Shown here: one piece after another, positions 1 to 7,563 of the stretch
Layout of the letters: every line of letters starts with the position of its first letter
How positions within the stretch are numbered: position 1 is the first letter of the stretch
From: Candidatus Scalindua arabica
GTDB lineage: Bacteria > Planctomycetota > Brocadiia > Brocadiales > Scalinduaceae
Direction of reading: 5' to 3'
NCBI GenBank assembly: GCA_018263435.1
Contig: JAANXD010000077.1
Coordinates: 1 to 64,000 of the forward strand
Length of the DNA: 64,000 bases
Position numbers and translations under genes: made by a program
The notes under the pieces: generated by a model
Database searches by the model: none
What the model saw: the letters and a program-made list of their open reading frames with translations, nothing else
What the model was told of the DNA's origin: nothing

Positions 1-99
1 GTGAGCGAGTCTTTAAAGGGAGTAGAAGACAGGATGAAAAGAGATGAGAAGCTTCGGAAAGAGATTGAAGTGTTAAAAGGACAGCTTGTTATTGAATAA
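1..99 (+). CDS. C-terminal end of an unidentified protein (cut by window edge)
   Basis: An open frame runs from the first base to a TAA at 97-99 and encodes a charged, lysine/glutamate-rich tail (ending LKGQLVIE) that looks like a coiled-coil helix. The window starts inside or exactly at a GTG, so it cannot be told whether this is a whole 32-residue peptide or, more likely, the end of a longer gene. It overlaps the next ORF by a few bases, which suggests a shared operon. Confidence 0.4.
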   Translation: MSESLKGVEDRMKRDEKLRKEIEVLKGQLVIE

Positions 100-364
100 T
101 GAAGGTCTGACCCTTGTGTTGGTAAACAACCTTGCTTATTCTGACTACTCTAAACTAACCGGTGAATTGAAAAACATGAGGAGAGTTACGCATGTATTCC
201 CAAGAGGATGGGAAAAGGATACTCCCGCTGTCTATGACATAAAGACCAAGGGCAATGCAGAGGATCTGGCGGCAAGGCTTGAGGCACTCGGTCTGGAGAT
301 AATAAGATTCAGTATGAATAAGATAGAATTAAAGAAGACAAAAACCGTGATGAAGAGAGAATGA
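86..364 (+). CDS. Hypothetical 92-residue protein
   Basis: I do not recognise this family. The start is a TTG at 86, or a better spaced TTG at 92 behind the AAAAGGA at 75-81. Both overlap the end of the upstream frame, so translation may be coupled. The product has no signal peptide or membrane segment. A run of alternating strand and helix patterns (YDIKTKGNAEDLAARLEALG) suggests a small alpha/beta, ferredoxin-like domain. It converges on msrB with only 16 bases between the stops. An opposite-strand ORF at 361-666 is a shadow of msrB. Confidence 0.5.
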   Translation: MLLNNEGLTLVLVNNLAYSDYSKLTGELKNMRRVTHVFPRGWEKDTPAVYDIKTKGNAEDLAARLEALGLEIIRFSMNKIELKKTKTVMKRE

Positions 365-380
365 ACGGAAAGACTTTCAC

Positions 381-923
381 TTACTCATCAACAAACTTCA
401 ACGATGCCGAATTAATGCAATATCGAAGTCCAGTAGATGGCGGGCCATCGTTGAATACATGGCCGAGATGGGCATCGCATACATTACACATTACTTCTAT
501 CCTTATCATGCCTAGGCTTTTATCTGTAACCGTCTTAATGTTTTGCTCTGAAGCAACATCCCAAAAACTTGGCCAACCTGTACCAGATTCAAACTTTGCT
601 TTTGAATCGAACAGGTCAGAGCCACAGCCTACACATCGGTATATGCCTTCTCCTTTAAAGTTGTAGTATTCATTGTTAAAAGGAGGTTCTGTCCCTTTCT
701 TACGCATTACTCTGTACTGCTCCGGCGTAAGCAGCTGCTTCCATTCTTCGTTGGTTTTATCTACTTTTTCAGGTATGTTTGCTTCTTTCTGTTTATGTAG
801 TCTGGAATTCTCTTCCGGCAATTCAGCAGCCTTGATTTTATTAGAGATGGGTAAGAGGCATAACAATAAAGCCCACGAAACACACGAAAAGATATAAAAA
901 AAACTTTTTATGGTATTTTTCAC
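381..923 (-). CDS. msrB: Peptide-methionine (R)-S-oxide reductase, exported
   Basis: MsrB reduces methionine-R-sulfoxide in proteins. The 180 residues hold the whole MsrB domain from about residue 58: two zinc CxxC pairs (C97/C100 and C146/C149), the GTGWPSFW substrate pocket around 114-121, and the catalytic cysteine C169 in RYCINSASL. The N-terminus has a hydrophobic segment (residues 7-28) followed by a linker, so the enzyme is probably exported or membrane anchored and repairs periplasmic proteins. The usual resolving cysteine position could not be judged by eye. It is a lone gene, 33 bases downstream of the PfkB kinase on the same strand. Confidence 0.93.
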   Translation of the reverse strand: MKNTIKSFFYIFSCVSWALLLCLLPISNKIKAAELPEENSRLHKQKEANIPEKVDKTNEEWKQLLTPEQYRVMRKKGTEPPFNNEYYNFKGEGIYRCVGCGSDLFDSKAKFESGTGWPSFWDVASEQNIKTVTDKSLGMIRIEVMCNVCDAHLGHVFNDGPPSTGLRYCINSASLKFVDE

Positions 924-956
924 TTTGCTTTTGATTGCGGCTCGGCTGCACGGAAT

Positions 957-1910
957 TTAAAAAGCTTTTTCCCCAAAAGCGTCTTCAAACCGCTTGTTAA
1001 AAGATTCAGGTGAAAAGTTGAAATTCTGAGGACCGTAAACCTCAACGCAATAAGCAGCAGTGACTGAACCCATCCTTGCGGCGTGAACAATGTCACCGTC
1101 TGATAAAAAGAATCCCTTAATTAATCCCGCCCTGTAAGCATCGCCGGCTCCTGTAGGATCTTTTACAGAATCAACTTTGGCAGCAGGGATATCAATATTT
1201 TTAGTCTGACCATGCTCTTTCAGTGTTACTATCGAACCGTGTTCACTTTTGGTTTGTACCAGTATCTCAGTCTTCTCCAGAATATCGTCAATAGTCATGG
1301 AGGTTTTATCCTGGGTCAACTGCAATTCATAGTCATTACAGATGAAAACCTTTGAACCATCTATCATTTCTATTAACCGTTCTTTAGTCCAGGCTGGAAG
1401 GGATTGTCCCGGGTCAAAAATATAATCGATTTTTTTCTGTTTATAAATATTTGAGAAATTATACATATCATCCAGATTTCCCGGTGAGACTATGGCAACA
1501 GTGTCATCGTGTGCAACGGATTCAAAATTATAACTGGAACTGAACTTCATTGCGCCCGGATTAAATGCCGTTATCTGATTATCTGACTTATCTGTAGTTA
1601 TGTATGCACCCGCCGTAAGTTCTTCATCAATGATCTTAATATGTTCCGTGGTAATACTACTCTTCATCAACCAATCTTTATAAGAGTCAAAGTCACGCCC
1701 TGCAGTAGTTATTATGGTTGGACTTTCATCAAGCAGGGAAAGGGCATATGCAATATTACCGGCAGTACCTCCAAAGTTTTCTTTTAAACCATCTATCATA
1801 AAACATACATTGAGGACGTGTATCTTATCCGGAAGTATGTGATCAGAAAACTTTCCTGGAAAGTCCATAATCCTGTCATAAGCAAGTGATCCTGAAACAA
1901 GAATATTCAT
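957..1910 (-). CDS. PfkB-family kinase (adenosine/ribokinase-like)
   Basis: A sugar or nucleoside kinase of the ribokinase (PfkB) fold with 317 residues, normal for the family. The N-terminal glycine-rich substrate motif is GGTAGNIAYAL (about residue 47) and the C-terminal signature with the catalytic aspartate is DPTGAGDAYRAGL (about 249). The anion hole and aspartate are intact, so it should be active. The short GGTAGN motif is typical of the bacterial adenosine kinase-like subgroup, but the substrate cannot be fixed from sequence alone. The start ATG at 1910 follows AGGAGATGA, a good ribosome-binding site. Confidence 0.85.
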   Translation of the reverse strand: MNILVSGSLAYDRIMDFPGKFSDHILPDKIHVLNVCFMIDGLKENFGGTAGNIAYALSLLDESPTIITTAGRDFDSYKDWLMKSSITTEHIKIIDEELTAGAYITTDKSDNQITAFNPGAMKFSSSYNFESVAHDDTVAIVSPGNLDDMYNFSNIYKQKKIDYIFDPGQSLPAWTKERLIEMIDGSKVFICNDYELQLTQDKTSMTIDDILEKTEILVQTKSEHGSIVTLKEHGQTKNIDIPAAKVDSVKDPTGAGDAYRAGLIKGFFLSDGDIVHAARMGSVTAAYCVEVYGPQNFNFSPESFNKRFEDAFGEKAF

Positions 1911-2039
1911 TTCATCTCCTCAGAAACTGTAAATCCTCAATAAGTTGTGAAGGTTAAAAATTAAGAATACATAAGACTTATTCAGATATAATAACTGATT
2001 GTTTTTTGAAAATCTAGGAATATTAATGCGAAGTGAAGA

Positions 2040-2240
2040 TAATGGAAGGCAAAAGAATGTTCACCGCAGAGACACAAAGTACGCAAAGAAAAACAAAAGT
2101 ATGGTAAAAAGATAAAAGATAGACACTAATTTCCCCCGGACAAACAGCGCCGAGGGCGAGTAAAAGGCACGAATGGTGAGTAACAAATAACAGACACGAA
2201 GGAGGAAAACAGTTACACAAAAGTAGGTGGCTTTTCATCC
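2040..2240. repeat. Intergenic stretch with two dispersed repeat motifs
   Basis: The gap 1911-2251 holds no credible gene; the ORF 2023-2238 (minus) is compositional. At about 2061-2092 lies CACCGCAGAGACACAAAG-type sequence, related to copies near 46660 and 47720. At about 2143-2160 lies CCCCGGACAAACAGCGCCGAGG, related to CCCCGGACAAAAGGCGCCGAGG near 15236. Both look like members of short dispersed intergenic repeat families. Confidence 0.5.
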
Positions 2241-2251
2241 CTACTCATCTT

Positions 2252-3577
2252 CTATTGTGTTTTCTTTGACAATTCTACACCGACTACTCTTTCAAGTTCT
2301 GCTATGTTTATACCAAAGTCTGCGACTGCCCTGTAAAATGCAAGGTTAAAATCAAGCAATACTCTCTGGCTGTCAATAAGATTCAGGAAATCAACCTGGC
2401 CTGCCTGATAGCCGATCTCTGCTGCCTTAAGTGACTGTTCTGCCTGAGGTATAATACTATCCCTGTATAGACTTACCAGCCTCTCTGCAGTTTGTACCTT
2501 AAAATGATAATCTTTCACGCTGAAGAGTGTCATGTTTTCCATGTTTTTGTAAGCCTTTTCGCTGGATTTAAGTCTGGCGTTTGCCTCTCTTACGCCTGCA
2601 TCATACTTTCTTTTCTGAAAGATTGGAATATTCATACTCAAAGTTCCTGTATATGAATCCCTGCTTTCGCCAATTGGTGATGACATCACTGTCGACGGCA
2701 AATCATTTATAAAAGTATAATTAAGACCGAATGTAAAATCGGGGTAATACTGTTTTTTTGCAAGCTTATAAGCAGCCTTATCTCTTTCTATCTTGTATTT
2801 AAGGATATTAAGTTCCGGGCTGATTTCTTTCGCCTTTTCGTAAAGATCTTTCAGTGAAACAGTAAGTTCCGTAATATCTACTTCCTCTGGAGTACCAAGC
2901 GGAGCATCAGGGTGGCGATTTAATAAAGTATTTATCTTTGCTATGGCTGTTTCTTTAAGCTGCTCCAGGGTGATCAATTCATTCACTATCCTGGAAAGTT
3001 CTACCTGTGCTTTTAAGACGTCCTGTTGTGTTGCTTTAGCTGTTGCGTATTTTACTTCTGCAATCTTTACAAACCTTTGTAAAAGTCCTTTGTTTTCTTC
3101 GTTTATGTTTATTAATTTATGTACCCAGAACAGTTCATAAAATGCAGATTTGGCTTTTGCTATAACCTCTCGTTCAAGTGTTCTATATCTTTCCCCAGAT
3201 ACCTTTGCTTCGTTTCTGGCAACCTCACCCTTCAATCTGAGCTTGCCGTAGAAGGGTATCTTCTGTGAAGCCGTAACACCGGCCTGTTTTTCTCCTACAC
3301 GCGTTTGAACCCGCTCTCCAAAGTAAGTGAACCCCACGACAGGATCGTCTAAGGCCTTCTCCTGAAGTACTTTTTCTGTCGATGCATCCCAGCCCAGTTT
3401 TGCAGACTGAAGTTCGGGGTTCATCCTTAATGCTTCATCTATAACCCATCTTATTTTCAGAATATCGGATTTATCCACTGCTATTGCAATTCCAGTAAAT
3501 ATTACAACAATTAATAATACAACTGACAATAACCTGGAGAAAAAGAAGAATCTGTTTTTAATGTACTTTGAATTCAT
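2252..3577 (-). CDS. TolC-family outer-membrane channel protein
   Basis: A 441-residue outer membrane efflux protein. A signal peptide spans about residues 8-33 (a hydrophobic stretch ending GIAIA), followed by two related OEP-type halves made of long amphipathic helices such as LKAQVELSRIVNELITLEQLKE and ending in LIDSQRVLLDFNLAFYRAV, typical of the family C-terminus. Such proteins form trimeric outer-membrane exit ducts for RND efflux pumps or type I secretion. No membrane fusion protein or RND pump is next to it, so the partner must be elsewhere. The copper ATPase CopA 4 kb away is suggestive of metal efflux only. Confidence 0.9.
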   Translation of the reverse strand: MNSKYIKNRFFFFSRLLSVVLLIVVIFTGIAIAVDKSDILKIRWVIDEALRMNPELQSAKLGWDASTEKVLQEKALDDPVVGFTYFGERVQTRVGEKQAGVTASQKIPFYGKLRLKGEVARNEAKVSGERYRTLEREVIAKAKSAFYELFWVHKLININEENKGLLQRFVKIAEVKYATAKATQQDVLKAQVELSRIVNELITLEQLKETAIAKINTLLNRHPDAPLGTPEEVDITELTVSLKDLYEKAKEISPELNILKYKIERDKAAYKLAKKQYYPDFTFGLNYTFINDLPSTVMSSPIGESRDSYTGTLSMNIPIFQKRKYDAGVREANARLKSSEKAYKNMENMTLFSVKDYHFKVQTAERLVSLYRDSIIPQAEQSLKAAEIGYQAGQVDFLNLIDSQRVLLDFNLAFYRAVADFGINIAELERVVGVELSKKTQ

Positions 3578-3603
3578 TATTTCCCCTCTTTTTTACTAAA
3601 CTA

Positions 3604-3710
3604 AAAATTCGAAAAACGAAGTACGAAATTCGAAACAAATTTAAAATTCAAATTTTCTTGTTCCCACGCTCTGCGTGGGAACAGCTACTAAGACGCTCCG
3701 CGTCACCATT
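3604..3710. repeat. AT-rich dispersed repeat plus REP-like palindromes flanking the transposase
   Basis: 3604-3655 is an ACGAAATTCGAAACAAAT-type dispersed repeat, seen again at 5728-5885. It is followed by a perfect GC-rich hairpin TTCCCACGCTCTGCGTGGGAA (3661-3681) and a second one, GACGCTCCGCGTC (3692-3704), which touches the 3' end of the REP-associated transposase gene. Matching palindromes occur on the other side of that gene. Confidence 0.8.
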
Positions 3711-4236
3711 CCATACAAACCTCCAACAAACCTTCTTCTTCAGCATAGTTTCTCGCACTTGAATAACGCCAATGTATTGGATCATCCACATATCCTCTTT
3801 TTACAGGATTGTAATGCATATATTCCAGCTTTTGTATCATCATTTTCTCACCTTGAATCAACTCTGGATGACTACCTTCCTGCCAAAACTGATATGTTCT
3901 ATCCTTTTTGTGTTTAAGTTTGTAAAACTGAAATTGTTTGAGTGTTGCATTTATTTTGTTTTCTTTTAAATAATCAATAATCTTTCTTGCCGTAAATGAT
4001 TTAAAACGTCCTATTTCTAAAGCTAAGTCACTGCCTGAAGCTATAAGATGAAGATGATTTTCCATGATAACATAGCCGTAAAGTTTCAAATGTTTTTGTA
4101 CTTGTAAATGATGCAAAGAATCTAAAACAATCTGTACAATGTCTCTGTTTGTAAAAACTGAGATCCAGTTGACTACCGTACAAGTAAAAAAATGAGGGCA
4201 TTCATCTTCTATAACTTTGTAACGGCTTCTTCCCAT
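3703..4236 (-). CDS. REP-associated tyrosine transposase (RAYT, Y1_Tnp / IS200-like)
   Basis: A single-strand DNA transposase of the HUH/Y1 class, 177 residues. It has the HUH-type motif in YVIMENHLHLIAS (about residues 55-67), a downstream FKSFTARKIIDYL helix and the RAYT hallmark MHYNPVKRGYVDDPIHWRYSS. It lacks IS-type ends but lies between GC-rich palindromes (3660-3704 and 4256-4300), the usual arrangement for REP elements and their domesticated transposases. The catalytic tyrosine is probably one of those in the C-terminal YNPV/YSSARNY region. The gene appears intact. Its likely job is mobilising or maintaining the short palindromic repeats. Confidence 0.9.
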   Translation of the reverse strand: MGRSRYKVIEDECPHFFTCTVVNWISVFTNRDIVQIVLDSLHHLQVQKHLKLYGYVIMENHLHLIASGSDLALEIGRFKSFTARKIIDYLKENKINATLKQFQFYKLKHKKDRTYQFWQEGSHPELIQGEKMMIQKLEYMHYNPVKRGYVDDPIHWRYSSARNYAEEEGLLEVCMEW

Positions 4237-4255
4237 TGCATAAGCTTTTAATTAT

Positions 4256-4300
4256 GACGCAGAGCGTCGAAGACTGCATTCCCACGTAGAACGTGGGAAC
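4256..4300. repeat. REP-like palindromes upstream of the transposase
   Basis: GACGCAGAGCGTC (4256-4268) and TTCCCACGTAGAACGTGGGAA (4279-4299) are two hairpins. They match the pair on the other side of the transposase gene in sequence and, taken outward, in order. They form a bracket of inverted palindromes around the RAYT gene. Confidence 0.8.
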
Positions 4301-4319
4301 AAGTTAAAAGAATTATTTA

Positions 4320-5672
4320 CTATTTTATATCATACTTTTGCATTCTATATATCAGTGTCTGTCTTGAAATATTCAGAAGTTCTGCTGCCCTTGTCTGATT
4401 TTGCCCGGCTTTATTCAGGGCATTTATTATGAGTGCCTTTTCAACCTCCTCTAGTTTAAGGCCTTCATCAGGAATTTCAAGTGACATCTGGCTGCTGGAT
4501 TGTTTTCTTTTTATATGATCAGGGATATCTTCAGGGCTGATTACATTGTCCTCTTTCTTTAAGACAATTGCCCTTTCAATAATATTTTCAAGTTCTCTTA
4601 CATTTCCAGGCCAGTCATAGTGATTAAGAATATCTAAAACTTCCGGCACTATTTTGCACTCTTTATCACCGTGTTTAGTCATAAAGTGCTGTACTAACAG
4701 TGTGATGTCGTCTTTTCTTTCCCTCAGTGGAGGCAGCAGTATCGGTATTACACTGATTCTGTAAAACAAATCTTCTCTAAATTTACCTTCTTCTATGGCA
4801 GTCTCCAGTAGAATATTTGTTGCCGCAATAATGCGTACATCTACATTGATATCCTGAGTAGCACCCACCTTGTCTATAGACTTTTCCTGAAGCACTCTGA
4901 GTAATTTAACCTGTAAATCCTTACGTATATCTCCAATCTCATCCAGGAAAATAGTCCCTCTGTCTGCAGCCTCAAATTTTCCGGCCTTGTCTTTATCCGC
5001 TCCTGTAAAAGCCCCTTTTACGTGTCCAAACAACTCACTCTCCATCAGGTTTTCAGGAATTGCAGAGCAATTTACTGTTATGAAAGGCTTCTTTGCCCTT
5101 GAACTGTTAAAATGTATTGCCCTTGCGATTAACTCCTTACCTGTCCCGCTCTCTCCCTGTAACAGGACTGTTGAATCACTCTTTGCAACTCGCGCAACCG
5201 TATCGTATATCCTCTTCATCTTTGAACTGGCACCTATAATATTGCCAAGGCTGAAACGGTCTGCAAGCTCCTGCCTCAATCTTATGTTTTCTGACATCAG
5301 GGACTGTAAATTCTGTGCCTTCTCAATAATGATTTGAAGCTCATCCCTGTCAAAGGGTTTTGTAATATAGTCATACGCTCCGAGTTTCATAGCCTTTACG
5401 GCTGTTTCAATGCTGCCATGCGCAGTTATCATAATTACAAGTGCATTGCTCTTAAGCCTCTTTATCTCTTCTAAGAGTTCCAATCCGTCAACCTTTTCCA
5501 TCTGTATATCAGTAATTACAATATCAATATCTTCACTCTTAAAGATGTTCAGTGCCTCATTGCCATTGTTTGCAAGGAGTACCCTGTAACCCTTATTGCT
5601 GAGGTTATATTCTATAACCCTTCTCAAGCTTTCATCATCATCTGCTAAAAGAATAGTCTTGTTATTTGACAT
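4320..5672 (-). CDS. Sigma-54-dependent response regulator (NtrC/ZraR type)
   Basis: A 450-residue enhancer-binding regulator with three domains. A receiver domain (1-120) has the phospho-acceptor region VITDIQMEKVDG and the conserved ITAHGS and KPF residues. A AAA+ sigma-54 interaction domain (about 140-375) carries Walker A GESGTGKE and the sigma-54 contact loop GAFTGA. A Fis-type helix-turn-helix closes the protein (NQTRAAELLNISRQTLIYRM). It should activate sigma-54 promoters after phosphorylation. The histidine kinase 250 bases upstream on the same strand is the evident partner. No target promoter was identified in the window. Confidence 0.95.
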   Translation of the reverse strand: MSNNKTILLADDDESLRRVIEYNLSNKGYRVLLANNGNEALNIFKSEDIDIVITDIQMEKVDGLELLEEIKRLKSNALVIMITAHGSIETAVKAMKLGAYDYITKPFDRDELQIIIEKAQNLQSLMSENIRLRQELADRFSLGNIIGASSKMKRIYDTVARVAKSDSTVLLQGESGTGKELIARAIHFNSSRAKKPFITVNCSAIPENLMESELFGHVKGAFTGADKDKAGKFEAADRGTIFLDEIGDIRKDLQVKLLRVLQEKSIDKVGATQDINVDVRIIAATNILLETAIEEGKFREDLFYRISVIPILLPPLRERKDDITLLVQHFMTKHGDKECKIVPEVLDILNHYDWPGNVRELENIIERAIVLKKEDNVISPEDIPDHIKRKQSSSQMSLEIPDEGLKLEEVEKALIINALNKAGQNQTRAAELLNISRQTLIYRMQKYDIK

Positions 5673-5724
5673 TACTTTTTACATACCTCATAAAAGTAGC
5701 ATAGCCACGGCAAAGCAGATCCAT

Positions 5725-5885
5725 AAAATTTGAAATCTGAAGCACGAAATCCGAAACAAATTCGAATAACTCAAATTATAATTTTCCAAACCACTGAAAC
5801 AAACAATGATTCAGGTTGTCTTGGGTTTTTAGAATTCGAATTTCGACATTGTTTCGTGCTTTGAAATTCGATATTTGGGCTTTTC
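5725..5885. repeat. Pair of inverted ATTCG-type dispersed repeats between kinase and regulator
   Basis: Two copies of the GCACGAAAT(C/T)CGAAACAAAT-type repeat face each other: about 5733-5785 and, inverted, 5821-5880 (TTTCGTGCTTTGAAATTCG). They fill the 248-base gap between the histidine kinase and its regulator. The same family occurs at 3604-3655 and a related heptamer array sits inside ubiD at 13761-13795. Confidence 0.65.
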
Positions 5886-5920
5886 CATTCTTTATTTTGG
5901 TTACAGCTCTGACGCCTGTG

Positions 5921-7042
5921 CTAATCTGTCTCGATCGGCAAACATACTGTAAATATAGTTCCCTCATCTTCCTTTGTAGAAAACTTTATCTTACTCTTGT
6001 GACTCTCAAGTATCCTGTAAACGATTGCAAGCCCCAGGCCCGTACCTTTGCTTTTACTGGTATAGAATGGAGTGAACAGATTCTCCTCTTCCTCTTTGCT
6101 GATTCCTGTTCCTGTGTCGGAGAAAGTGCATACAATTTCTGAATCATTTCGATGAGATCCTACCTCCAAGGCTCCACCATCCGGCATAGCCTGAACTGCA
6201 TTAATAATAAGGTTTAGAAATACCTGCTTCATCTGTTCCGGATCAACATATACAGATGGAAGGGAATCTTCTAATTTTGTCTTGAGATCAATCCTGGATC
6301 TTGCTATCTGATGCTCAGTTAATTTAAGTACTGACAGGATAATTTCATTGATTTTTGATGACTTCAGTTCAGGAGGCTTGGGTTTTGCGAAATCGAGAAA
6401 TTCAGCAACAACGGTATCCAGCCGATTAACCTCCTTTATAAGTATCTCTACAAACTCATATTCTTTGTCTCCCGGTTTAAACTTGTCAGATAAAATCTCT
6501 GCCGTTCCCTTGATCGAAGCAAGTGGATTCCTGACCTCATGCGCAATTCCGGCGGAGAGTTTTCCTAACGCAGACAGGCGGTCAGCACGCCTCAACTGCT
6601 CTTCTGCCTGGACAAGTACCTCGGCTTGTTGCTTCAGTTTATCATACGATTCATCACGTTCTTCAATAGTCTTTTTGAGACTCTTTGTCGCATCCATCTG
6701 TTTTTGTGACAGGAAACCTGTTACAAAACCTATTATGTGGTAAAGAACAATTTCCAGAGTTCTCGGAATATCATCGGTAAGAAAATTGCCACCCCACTGA
6801 TAAATAACGTGAGGCAGATAAAAAAAGCTTACAACAATTGCGCAGGATATCCCGCCTTTTATTCCAAACCAGAAGGCAGACAGGATTATGGGAATATAAT
6901 AAAGCCTTCTGTAAATTTCATGCAGGCCATGATATTTGTGTTCCGTACCCGTAACATAATGTGAAAGGCTTATAATTATTATGAATACGGCCAGGACAAT
7001 AATCTTCCAATAATGTCTGGAATCTCCAGTCGTTGAAACCAA
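5921..7042 (-). CDS. Sensor histidine kinase (NtrB/ZraS-like), membrane bound
   Basis: Partner kinase of the NtrC-type regulator. The 373 residues begin with several hydrophobic segments (about residues 11-115) forming a membrane domain without a large periplasmic loop, followed by a short coiled coil (residues 120-155). The dimerisation/phosphoacceptor helix has the H-box GIAHEVRNPLASIKG, and the HATPase domain has the N box (NLIINAVQAMPDGG), G1 (DTGTGI) and G2 (GTGLGLAI). All catalytic boxes are intact. The signal sensed is unknown. Because the sensor part is within the membrane, it may perceive membrane state or a hydrophobic ligand. Confidence 0.93.
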   Translation of the reverse strand: MVSTTGDSRHYWKIIVLAVFIIIISLSHYVTGTEHKYHGLHEIYRRLYYIPIILSAFWFGIKGGISCAIVVSFFYLPHVIYQWGGNFLTDDIPRTLEIVLYHIIGFVTGFLSQKQMDATKSLKKTIEERDESYDKLKQQAEVLVQAEEQLRRADRLSALGKLSAGIAHEVRNPLASIKGTAEILSDKFKPGDKEYEFVEILIKEVNRLDTVVAEFLDFAKPKPPELKSSKINEIILSVLKLTEHQIARSRIDLKTKLEDSLPSVYVDPEQMKQVFLNLIINAVQAMPDGGALEVGSHRNDSEIVCTFSDTGTGISKEEEENLFTPFYTSKSKGTGLGLAIVYRILESHKSKIKFSTKEDEGTIFTVCLPIETD

Positions 7043-7563
7043 AGGCCTTTACCTCCTGCGAAGAAATTCGCAATTATTGTACCACTACACGATAGGACAC
7101 AGATCTTCACAGATGCCTGCCCGACTGCGTCGTTCGGGCGGGTACACAGATAAAAACAATGACACAGCAACTGGCTTTATGGAGCTTAACTCAGATTTGA
7201 CAGGATTTACAAGATAACCTGGCTTATTAAATACTATATTTATCCTTTTATTCCGTCTAATATTTTCTTAAATCATCATTATCTGCGTTTATCTGCGTCC
7301 GGAATGAGTAAGCAAAGTTGATTGTTTTGCAACAGAAAATTCATTCATATGCAACAGTCGTTGTCCGTAACAGTTTAGCTCACAGCAGTAAATTAAGCAA
7401 TAAATCTGTATTGGTGAAGATATGGAGTGCATCATCCGTGATGATGCGTATTAAAGTAGTGACACGGTCACTACACTCCAAAAAAGACAAAACTGTACAA
7501 CAATTTGGAAATGCTCCCGGTATTTATTTTCTTTTTTTCCTGAGTTCCTGCTTTCCTCAGCAA
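7043..7563. other. 520-base intergenic region with dispersed repeats and one strong structured element
   Basis: No credible gene. Around 7110-7145 is a GC-rich insert (CCTGCCCG...CGGGCGGG) inside ACACAGAT-type repeat text, similar in style to 46660-46705. The most marked element is the three-way-junction sequence at 7423-7480, listed separately. The start of the kinase transcript must lie here, but I see no clear promoter. Confidence 0.5.
7423..7480. repeat. Three-way-junction palindrome (two hairpins inside an outer stem)
   Basis: An outer stem TGGAGTG (7423-7429)/CACTCCA (7474-7480) encloses two perfect 8-bp hairpins, GCATCATC/GATGATGC (7429-7447) and GTAGTGAC/GTCACTAC (7456-7474), each with a 3-base loop and joined by about 8 unpaired bases. 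The whole 58-base unit can fold as a compact three-way junction on either strand. It lies 83 bases beyond the end of copA. It could be a MITE-like repeat unit, an RNA element or a terminator. Confidence 0.7.

Noticed and set aside
361-666. ORF of 101 codons on the plus strand
   Set aside because: It lies wholly across msrB, whose zinc and catalytic motifs are on the opposite strand. Shadow frame.
2023-2238. 71-residue ORF on the minus strand in the pfkB-tolC gap
   Set aside because: Composition is that of repeat sequence with many leucine/cysteine/serine codons, with no family pattern and no ribosome-binding site.
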